NCBI RefSeq assembly: GCF_900129465.1
Contig: NZ_FSRA01000001.1
Location: 3,474,482-3,538,481 of the forward strand
Length of the DNA stretch: 64,000 nucleotides
From: Chitinophaga niabensis
GTDB lineage: Bacteria; Bacteroidota; Bacteroidia; Chitinophagales; Chitinophagaceae
Direction of reading: 5' to 3'
Made by a program: the position numbers and the translations under genes. Positions 55,493 through 63,922 of this stretch are shown here, one piece after another (positions within the stretch are counted from its first letter, which is position 1; the number at the start of each line of letters is the position of its first letter). Below the pieces are notes generated by a model that did not search any database, was not told the DNA's origin, and saw only the letters and a program-made list of their open reading frames with translations.

Positions 55493-55530
55493 GCCTGCCG
55501 CGCAGAAGAGGAGGCGTTTTTCCTTTTTAA
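55493..55530 (+). repeat. Dispersed intergenic repeat, copy D (short)
   Basis: CCTGCCGCGCAGAAGAGG, then AGGCGTTTTTCC; the GGGCGGAG section is missing relative to the other copies. CGCCT can pair with AGGCG before the T-run. It ends on the stop codon of the sigma gene. Confidence 0.6.
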
Positions 55531-56108
55531 AGTATAGAAAGAATAACGGCTACCATCAGCAGGTCCGTTTGAGTGTAGTGGGTGCGCAGGATCTTCAGGG
55601 CTTTGGTGATCTGGTTCTTCACGGTTTGTTGAGAGAGGTCCAGGCGGGAGGCGATCTGTTCTATGCTCAGGTTTTCGAAACGGCTGAGCATGAATATTTC
55701 CTTCATGCGGGCCGGAAGGCGGTTGATGGCTTCAAATACTTCGCTGGCTTTGGCTTTGTAATCGTAGGTTTCAGAGATGTTATGTGGCTGTGCATCAAAG
55801 TGTTCGATCAGTTGCTGGAGGTATTTGCGGTAAGTGCTATCCTTGCGGTAGAGATCGATGATCTTGTGACGGACAGATTGGTATAAATAAGAACGTAAAG
55901 ATAAATGGATATCTAAGGTGAAACGTTTTTCCCAAAGGGTGGCAAACAGGTCCTGCAGCACATCTTTGCTGGTTTCCCCACGGTCTGTTTTGCTGAGGAT
56001 GTAAAGGTATAATGGACGGCTGTAGCGGTCATAGATCATATTGAACGCTCCGATATCGCCATCTTTTAAAAGGGATAACAATTGCTCGTCTGAATAGCTA
56101 TTGTACAT
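55527..56108 (-). CDS. ECF RNA polymerase sigma-70 factor (pair 2)
   Basis: 193 residues. Region 2: AFNMIYDRYSRPLYLYILSKTDRGETSKDVLQDLFATLWEKRFTLDIHLSLRSYLYQSVRHKIIDLYRK. Region 4: INRLPARMKEIFMLSRFENLSIEQIASRLDLSQQTVKNQITKALKILR. It is the Bacteroidota FecI-like type that activates its linked SusCD genes when freed from FecR. A minus-strand series sigma, fecR, susC, susD follows. The hydrophobic tail (LLMVAVILSIL) is unusual for a sigma factor and abuts repeat copy D. Confidence 0.92.
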   Translation of the reverse strand: MYNSYSDEQLLSLLKDGDIGAFNMIYDRYSRPLYLYILSKTDRGETSKDVLQDLFATLWEKRFTLDIHLSLRSYLYQSVRHKIIDLYRKDSTYRKYLQQLIEHFDAQPHNISETYDYKAKASEVFEAINRLPARMKEIFMLSRFENLSIEQIASRLDLSQQTVKNQITKALKILRTHYTQTDLLMVAVILSIL

Positions 56109-56306
56109 AGAAAATTTCGGTTGATAAAATGCTGTTGATCCTGGTTACGCTGTTATTATATCTCTTCTTATCTGTCTTTTTCCGGTTAACTGCTGACCCA
56201 AAATAGTCATTCTCTTCTAATTTAAAACTTTTTTACCCTCCTATTTTTTAAATATTTATTGGTGTATGAATTACACGATGCATTTTTTTTATTCCGGAAG
56301 GAATAC

Positions 56307-56331
56307 TATATTTGATATCAAATTGATATCA
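56307..56331 (+). promoter_or_regulatory. SPFH operon promoter with tandem TGATATCA operator
   Basis: TATATTTG (56307-56314, exact TAnnTTTG) overlaps two perfect TGATATCA palindromes at 56313-56320 and 56324-56331, spaced 11 bp centre to centre, one helical turn. The layout suits cooperative binding by a ribbon-helix-helix repressor such as the second gene of the operon. Confidence 0.6.
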
Positions 56332-56348
56332 TTTTAAATAATCCCCTT

Positions 56349-57212
56349 ATGGAAAAGATCATTAAGCCGATGTCCGGCTACCTCGCGTTTGTATTATCTA
56401 TTCTTGTTTTCTTCCTGGGCATTTACACGATCGTATTGGCTACCGGAACACCTGGTTTGTCCTGGCTGTCCGTCATACTTTTTATCCTGTTCATCTTTAT
56501 TGCCAAAGGTATCATGATCGTTAACCCTAACCATTCCCGGGTACTTACCTTCTTCGGGGAGTATGTAGGTAGTGTTAAACAGAACGGTCTTTTATGGGTG
56601 AACCCGCTCTACCGCTCACAGAACATTTCCCTTCGTGCCAACAACCTGAACGGGCAGACATTGAAGGTGAACGATAAGATGGGTAACCCGATTGAGATAG
56701 CTGCGGTAATCGTTTGGCAGGTGAAGGATACTTACAAAGCTGCCTTTGAAGTAGAGGGTTTTCATCAATATGTACAGATCCAGAGTGAGGCTGCTGTTCG
56801 TCACCTTGCGGTAAGCTGCCCGTATGAACACATGGAAGGTGCTCCGGACCAATTGACCTTACGGGATGGTGGTGATAAAGTGAATGATATGCTGGAAAAG
56901 GAATTGAATGAAAGACTTTCCCCTGCCGGCATCCATGTATTGGAAGCACGTATCAGCCACCTCGCCTACTCTCCTGAAATTGCAGGTGCAATGTTACAAC
57001 GCCAGCAGGCAACAGCCATCGTTGCTGCGAGGTCTAAGATCGTGGAAGGTGCTGTAGGCATGGTGGAAATGGCATTGGAGATGTTGTCTCAGAAGCAGAT
57101 AGTTACCCTGGATGAAGAACGGAAGGCTACGATGGTGAGCAATTTATTAGTAGTATTGTGTGGTGAGAAAGGCGCTCAACCAGTTCTGAACACCGGATCT
57201 TTATATCAATAA
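56349..57212 (+). CDS. SPFH (band 7/stomatin-like) membrane protein
   Basis: 287 residues. Two N-terminal membrane helices (about 10-30 and 38-56) precede an SPFH domain ([71 protein letters not shown], about 55-200). A coiled-coil-prone segment follows ([35 protein letters not shown]). SPFH proteins organise membrane microdomains. The length is usual for the bacterial stomatin-like group. It is 2 bp ahead of an Arc-like gene. Confidence 0.93.
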   Translation: MEKIIKPMSGYLAFVLSILVFFLGIYTIVLATGTPGLSWLSVILFILFIFIAKGIMIVNPNHSRVLTFFGEYVGSVKQNGLLWVNPLYRSQNISLRANNLNGQTLKVNDKMGNPIEIAAVIVWQVKDTYKAAFEVEGFHQYVQIQSEAAVRHLAVSCPYEHMEGAPDQLTLRDGGDKVNDMLEKELNERLSPAGIHVLEARISHLAYSPEIAGAMLQRQQATAIVAARSKIVEGAVGMVEMALEMLSQKQIVTLDEERKATMVSNLLVVLCGEKGAQPVLNTGSLYQ

Positions 57213-57214
57213 AA

Positions 57215-57400
57215 ATGGCTGCGAAGGAAAAAAAATCTTTTGTATTAAGAATTGACGGTGCAATGTACGATGCGCTGGAACGCTGGGCTGCGGATGAGTT
57301 CAGAAGCGTGAACGGACAGATGGAATGGATCATTTCCAAAGCGCTGAGAGATGCAGGAAGGGAGAAAAAAGTGAAGGAAAAGCGGGATGAAAAAAAGTAA
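57215..57400 (+). CDS. Arc-like ribbon-helix-helix DNA-binding protein
   Basis: 61 residues. KKSFVLRIDGAMYDALERWAADEFRSVNGQMEWIISKALRDAG fits the Arc/MetJ ribbon-helix-helix pattern: a strand (SFVLRID) followed by two helices. The lysine-rich tail is probably disordered. It is 2 bp after the SPFH gene, so co-transcribed. The tandem TGATATCA sites over the operon promoter are a plausible target, making this an autorepressor; that is inference. Another possibility is a small partner of the SPFH protein. Confidence 0.8.
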   Translation: MAAKEKKSFVLRIDGAMYDALERWAADEFRSVNGQMEWIISKALRDAGREKKVKEKRDEKK

Positions 57401-57413
57401 AATTATCTTCTGA

Positions 57414-57456
57414 TAAAAAAAGAGGGCATCGTTGCACGGTGTCCTCTTTTTTTATA
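57414..57456. terminator. Bidirectional-type terminator after the SPFH-Arc operon
   Basis: AAAAAAAGAGG-GCATCG pairs with CGGTGT-CCTCTTTTTTT (two G-U pairs), giving A-tract and T-tract flanks around a long stem. It ends the plus-strand operon. Confidence 0.88.
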
Positions 57457-57485
57457 TTTTAACGAGACCAAAATACCACGGAACC

Positions 57486-57869
57486 ATGCAAAGTAAATTT
57501 ATCCTGCCAGCAGCGATGCTCATGTTATCGCTCTATGCCTGTACCAAACAAAACGACGACAGCAAAAAACCAATTATTGACTATGCCACTTATGGGTATG
57601 TTTCTAACTGGGTAGAGATCCCCAATGGAAATACACTCTCCATCTTCTCTAATTCAATTGACCCGATAAAAGGAGAATATCTTTACAAAGGAGTTCGTTT
57701 GGGGATCAATATTGATTCATCTGGTTTTATTCAGCAAACGGATAGTTCCTTCAATTTTATTTCCAGGGGTTTAAAAGATACTACTACCCTGCAGTATAAG
57801 ATCTACGGGGATTCACTGCTGGTGATCCAAAACCAGTCTGCAGAGATTAAATACAGGAAAGTGCGTTAA
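57486..57869 (+). CDS. Small lipoprotein of unknown function
   Basis: 127 residues from MQSKFILPAAM. Lipobox MLSLYACTKQ marks acylation at the cysteine. The mature protein (about 105 residues) is beta-rich with YVSNWVEIPNGNTLSIFS, GVRLGINIDSSGFIQQTDSSFNFISRGLKDTTTLQYKIYGDSLLVIQ. I see no known domain. The ORF could extend 18 codons upstream through the terminator, which is unlikely. It is monocistronic; the convergent next gene ends 5 bp away. Confidence 0.7.
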   Translation: MQSKFILPAAMLMLSLYACTKQNDDSKKPIIDYATYGYVSNWVEIPNGNTLSIFSNSIDPIKGEYLYKGVRLGINIDSSGFIQQTDSSFNFISRGLKDTTTLQYKIYGDSLLVIQNQSAEIKYRKVR

Positions 57870-57874
57870 TACCT

Positions 57875-58381
57875 TTATCCAAAATTATCCGGCCCTGCAC
57901 TGTGCCGGACAATATTTCCAGCTATATCATATATCATTATGATGTAGCTTTTTTCTTTCAGGGGGTATTCCCAGTGGTTGTTTTTGAAAACTGCGAACCC
58001 TGTTGAAGAGGGGGTAATGATCTTTATTTCTTTTATACGGTGTTTACCTTTTGTTTTGATGATCACTGTTCCTTTACTGATAGTAACTTCTACTTCCGGT
58101 TTGTTATATGCATCCTGGAAAGCTGCGTTAAATGCCGTCTGGTGGGGTTTGGCGATGGATTGATAGTAAGCTTTCCTTTCGGGGTCTTTGATGGCAGCTT
58201 TAGCGAAGTTGTTGGCCCTTTTGAAGCGCTCCTGGTTCGCTACCTGGGTGGCGGTTTTGGGAGGGTACTTACAAGGGGGCTTGCACATCACGGTTTTGCC
58301 GTTCCGCTGGCGGAAGACGATCTGTTTGCCGAAGGTGCCGGTGGCCCCGCGGGTAATGACGTTATGTTCAGATACTGCCAT
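57875..58381 (-). CDS. Basic protein of unknown function
   Basis: 168 residues from MAVSEHNVI (9 upstream codons in frame are possible but less likely). The N-terminal third has an unusual conserved-looking pattern, RGATGTFGKQIVFRQRNGKTVMCKPPCKYPP. A helical stretch follows (NQERFKRANNFAKAAIKDPERKAYYQSIAK), then a beta-rich end (VEVTISKGTVIIKTKGKHRIKEIKII). There is no signal peptide, so it is cytoplasmic. I recall similar small proteins in Bacteroidota but no assigned function. It is convergent with the lipoprotein gene. Confidence 0.7.
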   Translation of the reverse strand: MAVSEHNVITRGATGTFGKQIVFRQRNGKTVMCKPPCKYPPKTATQVANQERFKRANNFAKAAIKDPERKAYYQSIAKPHQTAFNAAFQDAYNKPEVEVTISKGTVIIKTKGKHRIKEIKIITPSSTGFAVFKNNHWEYPLKEKSYIIMIYDIAGNIVRHSAGPDNFG

Positions 58382-58480
58382 ATCCCTAAGATAAGACAAA
58401 GATCGCATATAACAATACGAATCTTAAGCCTATGTCAAGCGTATCTAAGGTATGGGATTCTCCTTCTCAGATTTTTGAAG

Positions 58481-58488
58481 TAGTTTTG
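58481..58488 (+). promoter_or_regulatory. Candidate -7 element of the pair 3 sigma gene
   Basis: TAGTTTTG, an exact TAnnTTTG, 11 bases before the ATG at 58500. A -33 element is not clear. Confidence 0.45.
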
Positions 58489-58499
58489 TTTCCTGAGCT

Positions 58500-59057
58500 A
58501 TGCAGGCCTACTCTTTATATACGGACAGTGAACTGGTTGATTTCCTGAAATCAGGTAATACCGCCGCGTTTGACGAGATCTATCAGCGTCATTGGAATAC
58601 CCTTTTCAAATCAGCTTATTATCTCCTGCAAGACAGGGCTGCCAGTATGGACATTGTACAGGATGTATTTGTATGGCTTTGGGAAAACCGGGACCATGTG
58701 GTGTTAACCACCCTGAAAGGCTACCTGGTGATGGCCGTGCGTTATAAGGTGGCCAACTTTATCCGGCATCAGAAAGTACGCAATACCTTTATTACAGAAA
58801 ACATTGTGCCGGAAGTAACCCAGGCCACCGAAGAATGGGTACTGGAGCTGAAGGAGTTGAAATCTGTGATTGCCAGTTTTACGGAAACCCTGCCCTCCCG
58901 CTGCAAGGAGGTATTTTACCTGAGCCGCCACGAACATTTATCCAACCGGGAAATTGCCGGCCGGCTGGGCATTTCTGAAAAGACCGTAGAAAACCAACTG
59001 ACCACAGCCCTTCGGAAATTAAGGGTACGGCTGGGTAGCATGTCCCTTCTCCTCTAA
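58500..59057 (+). CDS. ECF RNA polymerase sigma-70 factor (pair 3)
   Basis: 185 residues. Region 2: AFDEIYQRHWNTLFKSAYYLLQDRAASMDIVQDVFVWLWENRDHVVLTTLKGYLVMAVRYKVANFIR. Region 4: SFTETLPSRCKEVFYLSRHEHLSNREIAGRLGISEKTVENQLTTALRKLRVRL. FecI-like type of Bacteroidota. It leads the plus-strand series sigma, FecR (65 bp on), SusC, SusD, and would direct its own linked transporter genes on release from FecR. Confidence 0.93.
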   Translation: MQAYSLYTDSELVDFLKSGNTAAFDEIYQRHWNTLFKSAYYLLQDRAASMDIVQDVFVWLWENRDHVVLTTLKGYLVMAVRYKVANFIRHQKVRNTFITENIVPEVTQATEEWVLELKELKSVIASFTETLPSRCKEVFYLSRHEHLSNREIAGRLGISEKTVENQLTTALRKLRVRLGSMSLLL

Positions 59058-59122
59058 AAAATATTTTCTGTCCTTATAGGGGATACCCTTCCTTCAAGTG
59101 CCTTGTTCATATAAGATCCTCT

Positions 59123-60262
59123 ATGGACAAGGAAGCATTACAGCAATTATTGGAAAAAATAAGCGATGGCACCGCCACAGATGCGGAAATTGCTTTATAC
59201 AACAGCTACTACATCGCTGCTGAGAGAGCGGCCATTGCCTCCGGTGTTGAATTACCGGACGATGAAGGTATTGCTGTGCAAATGCGCGAAAATATCCAAC
59301 GCCGTATTGCTCCTAAAAAGAGACCATTTCCTGTAAGATACCGGTATCTCGCGGCAGCGGCTGTGCTTGCGGGAGCTATTGTAACCGGGTTCCTGTTATT
59401 TCAGCCGGGTGCTACTCTTTATCATACCCCATCTACAGTTACCGTTTCTTCGCCGGAAATACCTGCCGGCGGAGATAAGGCGGTACTTACTTTGTCCAAT
59501 GGTAAACAGGTCCTGCTCAACGATGTGAATGCAGGCGATATTGCTAAACAGGCTGGTTTGCGGATCTATAAAACTGCCAGCGGGGAAATTGTATATGAAG
59601 CAACCGGGAATGGAACAGATACCGGGTTGAATCATATTGCTACACCACGTGGCGGGCAATACCGCATTGTGTTGCAGGATGGCAGTAAGGTTTGGCTGAA
59701 TGCAGCATCTTCCTTAAGTTACCCGGCTTCCTTCCCGAAAGAAGAACGAAAGGTGACGCTTAGCGGAGAAGCTTATTTTGAAGTGGCCAAAGACGCCGGC
59801 AGGCCGTTTAAAGTGATCACGCCTTCTCAAAGGGTGGATGTATTGGGTACGAACTTCAATGTGAATGCCTATCCTGAAAATGCTACCGTACACACCACCC
59901 TGCTGGAAGGAAGTGTGAGCATTACGGCTAATGCTTCTACACAAAAAACGATCCTGAAACCGGGTGAGCAGGCCCGCCTGAACAATCAAACAGGCTCCCT
60001 GTTAAAGAGTATGGTGAATGCACAGGATGCCATCGCCTGGAAGAACGGTTATTTCGTTTTCAATGATACTTACCTGGCAGAGGTACTTTTACAGCTTTCG
60101 CGCTGGTACGATGTACAGATCGATCCTGCCACTATTCCAACTATCAGATATACCGGTGTTATACCAAGGAACGAGCCGCTGGCCAAAGTATTAGACATGC
60201 TGGAATTCACCGGCGATCAGCAGTTTTATATCGAGAACAAAACAATTAAAATAAAACACTAA
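59123..60262 (+). CDS. FecR family anti-sigma factor (pair 3)
   Basis: 379 residues. N-terminal sigma-binding part (LQQLLEKISDGTATDAEIALYNSYY), membrane helix about 73-93, and a linker with a strand-rich insert (GGDKAVLTLSNGKQVLLNDVNAGDIAKQAGLRI). The FecR domain is TPRGGQYRIVLQDGSKVWLNAASSLSYPASFPKEERKVTLSGEAYFEVAKDAGRPFKVITPSQRVDVLGTNFNVNAYPE. The C-terminal DUF4974-like domain is VLLQLSRWYDVQIDPATIPTIRYTGVIPRNEPLAKVLDML. It links SusC occupancy to the sigma factor. Confidence 0.94.
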   Translation: MDKEALQQLLEKISDGTATDAEIALYNSYYIAAERAAIASGVELPDDEGIAVQMRENIQRRIAPKKRPFPVRYRYLAAAAVLAGAIVTGFLLFQPGATLYHTPSTVTVSSPEIPAGGDKAVLTLSNGKQVLLNDVNAGDIAKQAGLRIYKTASGEIVYEATGNGTDTGLNHIATPRGGQYRIVLQDGSKVWLNAASSLSYPASFPKEERKVTLSGEAYFEVAKDAGRPFKVITPSQRVDVLGTNFNVNAYPENATVHTTLLEGSVSITANASTQKTILKPGEQARLNNQTGSLLKSMVNAQDAIAWKNGYFVFNDTYLAEVLLQLSRWYDVQIDPATIPTIRYTGVIPRNEPLAKVLDMLEFTGDQQFYIENKTIKIKH

Positions 60263-60390
60263 AGACCAAAAGCTAATTACAACCAAAAAATAACCGGCTA
60301 TGCGACAACATAACCGGTCTTAGATCAGGTAAGGACAGTTACCAAACGCGTTATTCAGAAACTTATTCTCTCACCTAACAAAGCAAATGT

Positions 60391-63300
60391 ATGTATTTCA
60401 GGAATTCATACAAGGGGATGTTTTGCCCTGTACTTTTTACTTTTTCCACGAAACAGCAGCTAATTAAATCGTTGATCGTCATGAAACTGACTTTCCTATT
60501 ACTGATCATCACCTTACAGGTATCTGCCACGGCGTTTTCGCAGCAGGTATCTTTGAAGTTTGAACAGGCGTCATTGAAAACGGTGTTTGCAGAGATCAGC
60601 AGGCAAACGGGATATCATGTATTATTCAGTGCGGAGCTGGTAGATAAAGCATCTCCGGTAACCGTACATGTAAAAGAAGCATCTATTGACGAAGTACTGA
60701 CGGCTATACTTAACCGGCAGCCACTGAGCTATAAAATAGAAAATAAACTGATCCTTATCGGCAGTAAAACGTTGCCCTCTCCTACTGATCCCGCACCTCC
60801 GGTAAGGCTTCCGGTAAATGGAAAGGTAACGGATGGAAAAGGGAATCCCATACCTGGTGTAAGCATCCAGGAAAAAGGTACAGGCAATGGTACTGTCACC
60901 AATGAAGCCGGCGAGTTCACCATTAACGTCAAAAATAATGAAGCGGTACTGATCATCCGTTTTATAGGATTTGAACAACAGGAAGTTAAAGCAGGCACTA
61001 CACCATTAAAAGTGGTCCTGCATGAAGACCTTACAGCCATGAGCGAAGTAGTGGTGGTAGGATATGGTTCGCAGAAAAAAGCCAACCTCACCGGCGCTGT
61101 CAGCTCTGTAAAAATGGAAGATGTATTAGGCGACCGCCCCGTAAGCTCCGCTTCACAGGCTTTGCAGGGTGCCGTTCCCGGTTTACAGATCACTTATGGA
61201 AGTGGTCAGCCGGGTGCTTCCACTGCTCTTAATATCCGTGGATATACTTCTATCAATGGTGGCTCACCGCTTGTACTGGTAGACAATGTGCCGATGGATA
61301 TTGACGATGTGAATCCAAGGGATATTGATAATATAACGGTACTGAAGGATGCTGCGGCAGCTTCCATCTATGGTGCCAGGGCTGCCTTTGGTGTGATCCT
61401 TATCACTACCAAAAAAGGAAAGAAGAACCAGCCGATGAAGTTCAATTATTCCTCCAACTTTACTTTTAATAAACCTGTTTCCTTACCACAAAAGGCAACA
61501 CCCATTGAGTTGGTAAAGGCATTAAAAGACTTTGGCACCACTTCTTACTGGAGCGGTCAAAATGTAAATACCTGGCTGAACCTTTTGACGGAATATAACC
61601 AGGACCCCGGTAAATACCCTGATGGAGAGGCCATCATCAATGGCCTGAGATATCCATTAGCACAAACAGACCTCTACGGTGAACTGTTTAATAAAGGGTT
61701 TGAGCAGATGCATAATTTTTCTTTCAGCGGCGGTTCCGACAAAACTACTTTCCGTGTGTCCGGCGGTTATACTGGTGAAGATGGCATCCTTGTTACCAAT
61801 AAGGATAAATTCACCCGTTACAACCTGAATACTTACCTCAGTACAGAGCTGACCAAAAACCTCACTGCCAGTGTAAACCTCTTCTACAAGAACAATAAAC
61901 GCACCACACCCGCTAATTTTAGCGGCATCTTCTATAATGCAGTTACTTATAGTTCTTATACACCAACCGGTTACGGTAAAGCACCAAACGGAGATATTCT
62001 GCCTTATAATACACCTAACAATGTAATAAAAACAGAACCTGTTAATACTGCTTTTGGAGATGATATCCGCCTGTTCGGCAAGTTGGAATATAATCCGTTG
62101 AATGGCTTGAAGGTAACAGGAGAATATACCTTCAATAAAAGCAATGGGGATAACCGTAGTATACAGGACAAGAACGAATACATCAATGCAGCTACTTACG
62201 ACAGGCAATTCCTGAATAATAATACCCGTTACACAAGGTCTAACAACCAGGTGAATTACCAGGCACTAAACCTTTACGCCAGCTATACAAAAGCCATCAA
62301 CAAACATAATGTCACCTTACTGCTGGGCACCAACCAGGAGATCAGCAAACAGGAAAGTTTTACGGTGAACCGGCTCGATGTATTGAGTCCATGGGTGCCT
62401 TCCCTTTCTACCAGTACCGGTACTATTGCCGGGGATGATGGTTTCGGGGAATATGCGATCTCCGGGTATTTCGGCCGTATTAACTATGATTACAAGAATA
62501 AATACCTGCTGGAAATAAATGGCCGCTTTGATGGTTCCAGCAGATTTCCACCAGGTCACCGTTTTGGCTTTTTCCCTTCCGTATCCGCGGGATGGAATGT
62601 AAGTGAAGAAGAATTCATGAAACCCCTGGCGAATATAATGCCGCTCTTTAAACTGAGGGGTTCCTATGGAGAAATAGGGAACCAGGTGGTGAATAAACCA
62701 AATACCAATACACCTGATTATTATCCTTACGTGCCGGGTATGGAACCTTATAATGCATCCTGGACAGACCCCGCTACGAACCTGCGTTATGTTTCTCTTT
62801 CCATGCCAGCGCTGGTGAGCTCCAGCTTTACCTGGGAAACAGTACGTACGCTTAACTTTGGGGTGGATTTCAGTTTTCTCAGAGGCCGTTTGAACACTTC
62901 CTTCGACTGGTTCCAGCGTAATACTTTGAATATGTTAGCGCCCGGAGCAGACCTCCCTGCTACCCTTGGTGCAACAGCTCCTTTGCAAAATGTGGCAGAC
63001 CTTCAATCCAAAGGTTGGGAATGGGAACTGAGCTGGAAGGACAAGATCAAAGCAGTGAGTTATTCTATCGGCTTCAACCTCTCTGACAGCCGCGCTTACA
63101 TTACCCGTTACAAGAACCCTGCCGGCCTGCTGATCATTAATTCAGGAACAGGGCAGCTGGACAATTATTACGAAGGGGAAGAGATCGGTGAGATATGGGG
63201 ATATGTTACGCAGGGATATTTTACAGTAGATGATTTTGAAAAAGGTTCACTGGATGCCACCTTGCAGAAAGGAAAATTATTGCCCGGCATAGCAGGTGTG

Positions 63301-63912
63301 AAGGGTGTACAGCAGAACCCCGGAGATATCCGTTATGTAGATATAGATGGTAATGGCGAGATCTTTACAGGCAACAATACCCTCGCCAATTCAGGTGACC
63401 GCAAAGTAATTGGCAACGCCCGCCGCAGGTTCCAGTTCGGCATATTCGGAAATGCTTCTTACAGCAACTTTGATCTTTCCTTCTTCTTACAAGGCGTAGG
63501 TAAAAGAGACCTCTGGTTAAGCAACCAGCTGTACTGGCCTTATCTGAACCAGTTTGGCACACTTTATAAACACAATCTTGATTACTGGACGCCCACGAAT
63601 CCGAATGGTTTTTATCCAAGAAGTTATCCTGACGGAGCGGGTACTACCGGCACGAGCAGGAATATACAAACCAAATACCTGTCCAATGGTGCTTACCTGC
63701 GTGTAAAGAATATCACGCTTGGATATGCAGTGCCCAAAAAACTGCTGCAGCGCGTATTCATCAATAATATCCGCGTGTTTGTATCAGGTGAGAACCTTTT
63801 CACTTTTGATCATCTGCCGGATGGCATGGATGCAGAAGCAGATGGTATCTCCGATGGCGGGATCTATCCCTTCATGAAGAAATACAGTTTTGGTATTAAT
63901 GTAAACTTCTAA
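60391..63912 (+). CDS. SusC/RagA family TonB-linked transporter with STN domain (pair 3)
   Basis: 1,173 residues from 60391; the signal core is MKLTFLLLIITLQVSATAFSQ, so 60481 is an alternative start. STN domain about 52-127 (VSLKFEQASLKTVFAEISRQTGYHVLFSAELV...ILNRQPLSYKIENKLILIG), regulatory-like domain (NGKVTDGKGNPIPGVSIQEKGT), plug (ASQALQGAVPGLQITYGSGQPG...PLVLVDNVPMDIDDV...DAAAASIYGARAAFGVILITTKKG), then barrel to the last FGINVNF. It follows sigma and FecR and precedes SusD by 10 bp. Substrate unknown. Confidence 0.94.
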   Translation: MYFRNSYKGMFCPVLFTFSTKQQLIKSLIVMKLTFLLLIITLQVSATAFSQQVSLKFEQASLKTVFAEISRQTGYHVLFSAELVDKASPVTVHVKEASIDEVLTAILNRQPLSYKIENKLILIGSKTLPSPTDPAPPVRLPVNGKVTDGKGNPIPGVSIQEKGTGNGTVTNEAGEFTINVKNNEAVLIIRFIGFEQQEVKAGTTPLKVVLHEDLTAMSEVVVVGYGSQKKANLTGAVSSVKMEDVLGDRPVSSASQALQGAVPGLQITYGSGQPGASTALNIRGYTSINGGSPLVLVDNVPMDIDDVNPRDIDNITVLKDAAAASIYGARAAFGVILITTKKGKKNQPMKFNYSSNFTFNKPVSLPQKATPIELVKALKDFGTTSYWSGQNVNTWLNLLTEYNQDPGKYPDGEAIINGLRYPLAQTDLYGELFNKGFEQMHNFSFSGGSDKTTFRVSGGYTGEDGILVTNKDKFTRYNLNTYLSTELTKNLTASVNLFYKNNKRTTPANFSGIFYNAVTYSSYTPTGYGKAPNGDILPYNTPNNVIKTEPVNTAFGDDIRLFGKLEYNPLNGLKVTGEYTFNKSNGDNRSIQDKNEYINAATYDRQFLNNNTRYTRSNNQVNYQALNLYASYTKAINKHNVTLLLGTNQEISKQESFTVNRLDVLSPWVPSLSTSTGTIAGDDGFGEYAISGYFGRINYDYKNKYLLEINGRFDGSSRFPPGHRFGFFPSVSAGWNVSEEEFMKPLANIMPLFKLRGSYGEIGNQVVNKPNTNTPDYYPYVPGMEPYNASWTDPATNLRYVSLSMPALVSSSFTWETVRTLNFGVDFSFLRGRLNTSFDWFQRNTLNMLAPGADLPATLGATAPLQNVADLQSKGWEWELSWKDKIKAVSYSIGFNLSDSRAYITRYKNPAGLLIINSGTGQLDNYYEGEEIGEIWGYVTQGYFTVDDFEKGSLDATLQKGKLLPGIAGVKGVQQNPGDIRYVDIDGNGEIFTGNNTLANSGDRKVIGNARRRFQFGIFGNASYSNFDLSFFLQGVGKRDLWLSNQLYWPYLNQFGTLYKHNLDYWTPTNPNGFYPRSYPDGAGTTGTSRNIQTKYLSNGAYLRVKNITLGYAVPKKLLQRVFINNIRVFVSGENLFTFDHLPDGMDAEADGISDGGIYPFMKKYSFGINVNF

Positions 63913-63922
63913 TCAGCGCAAC

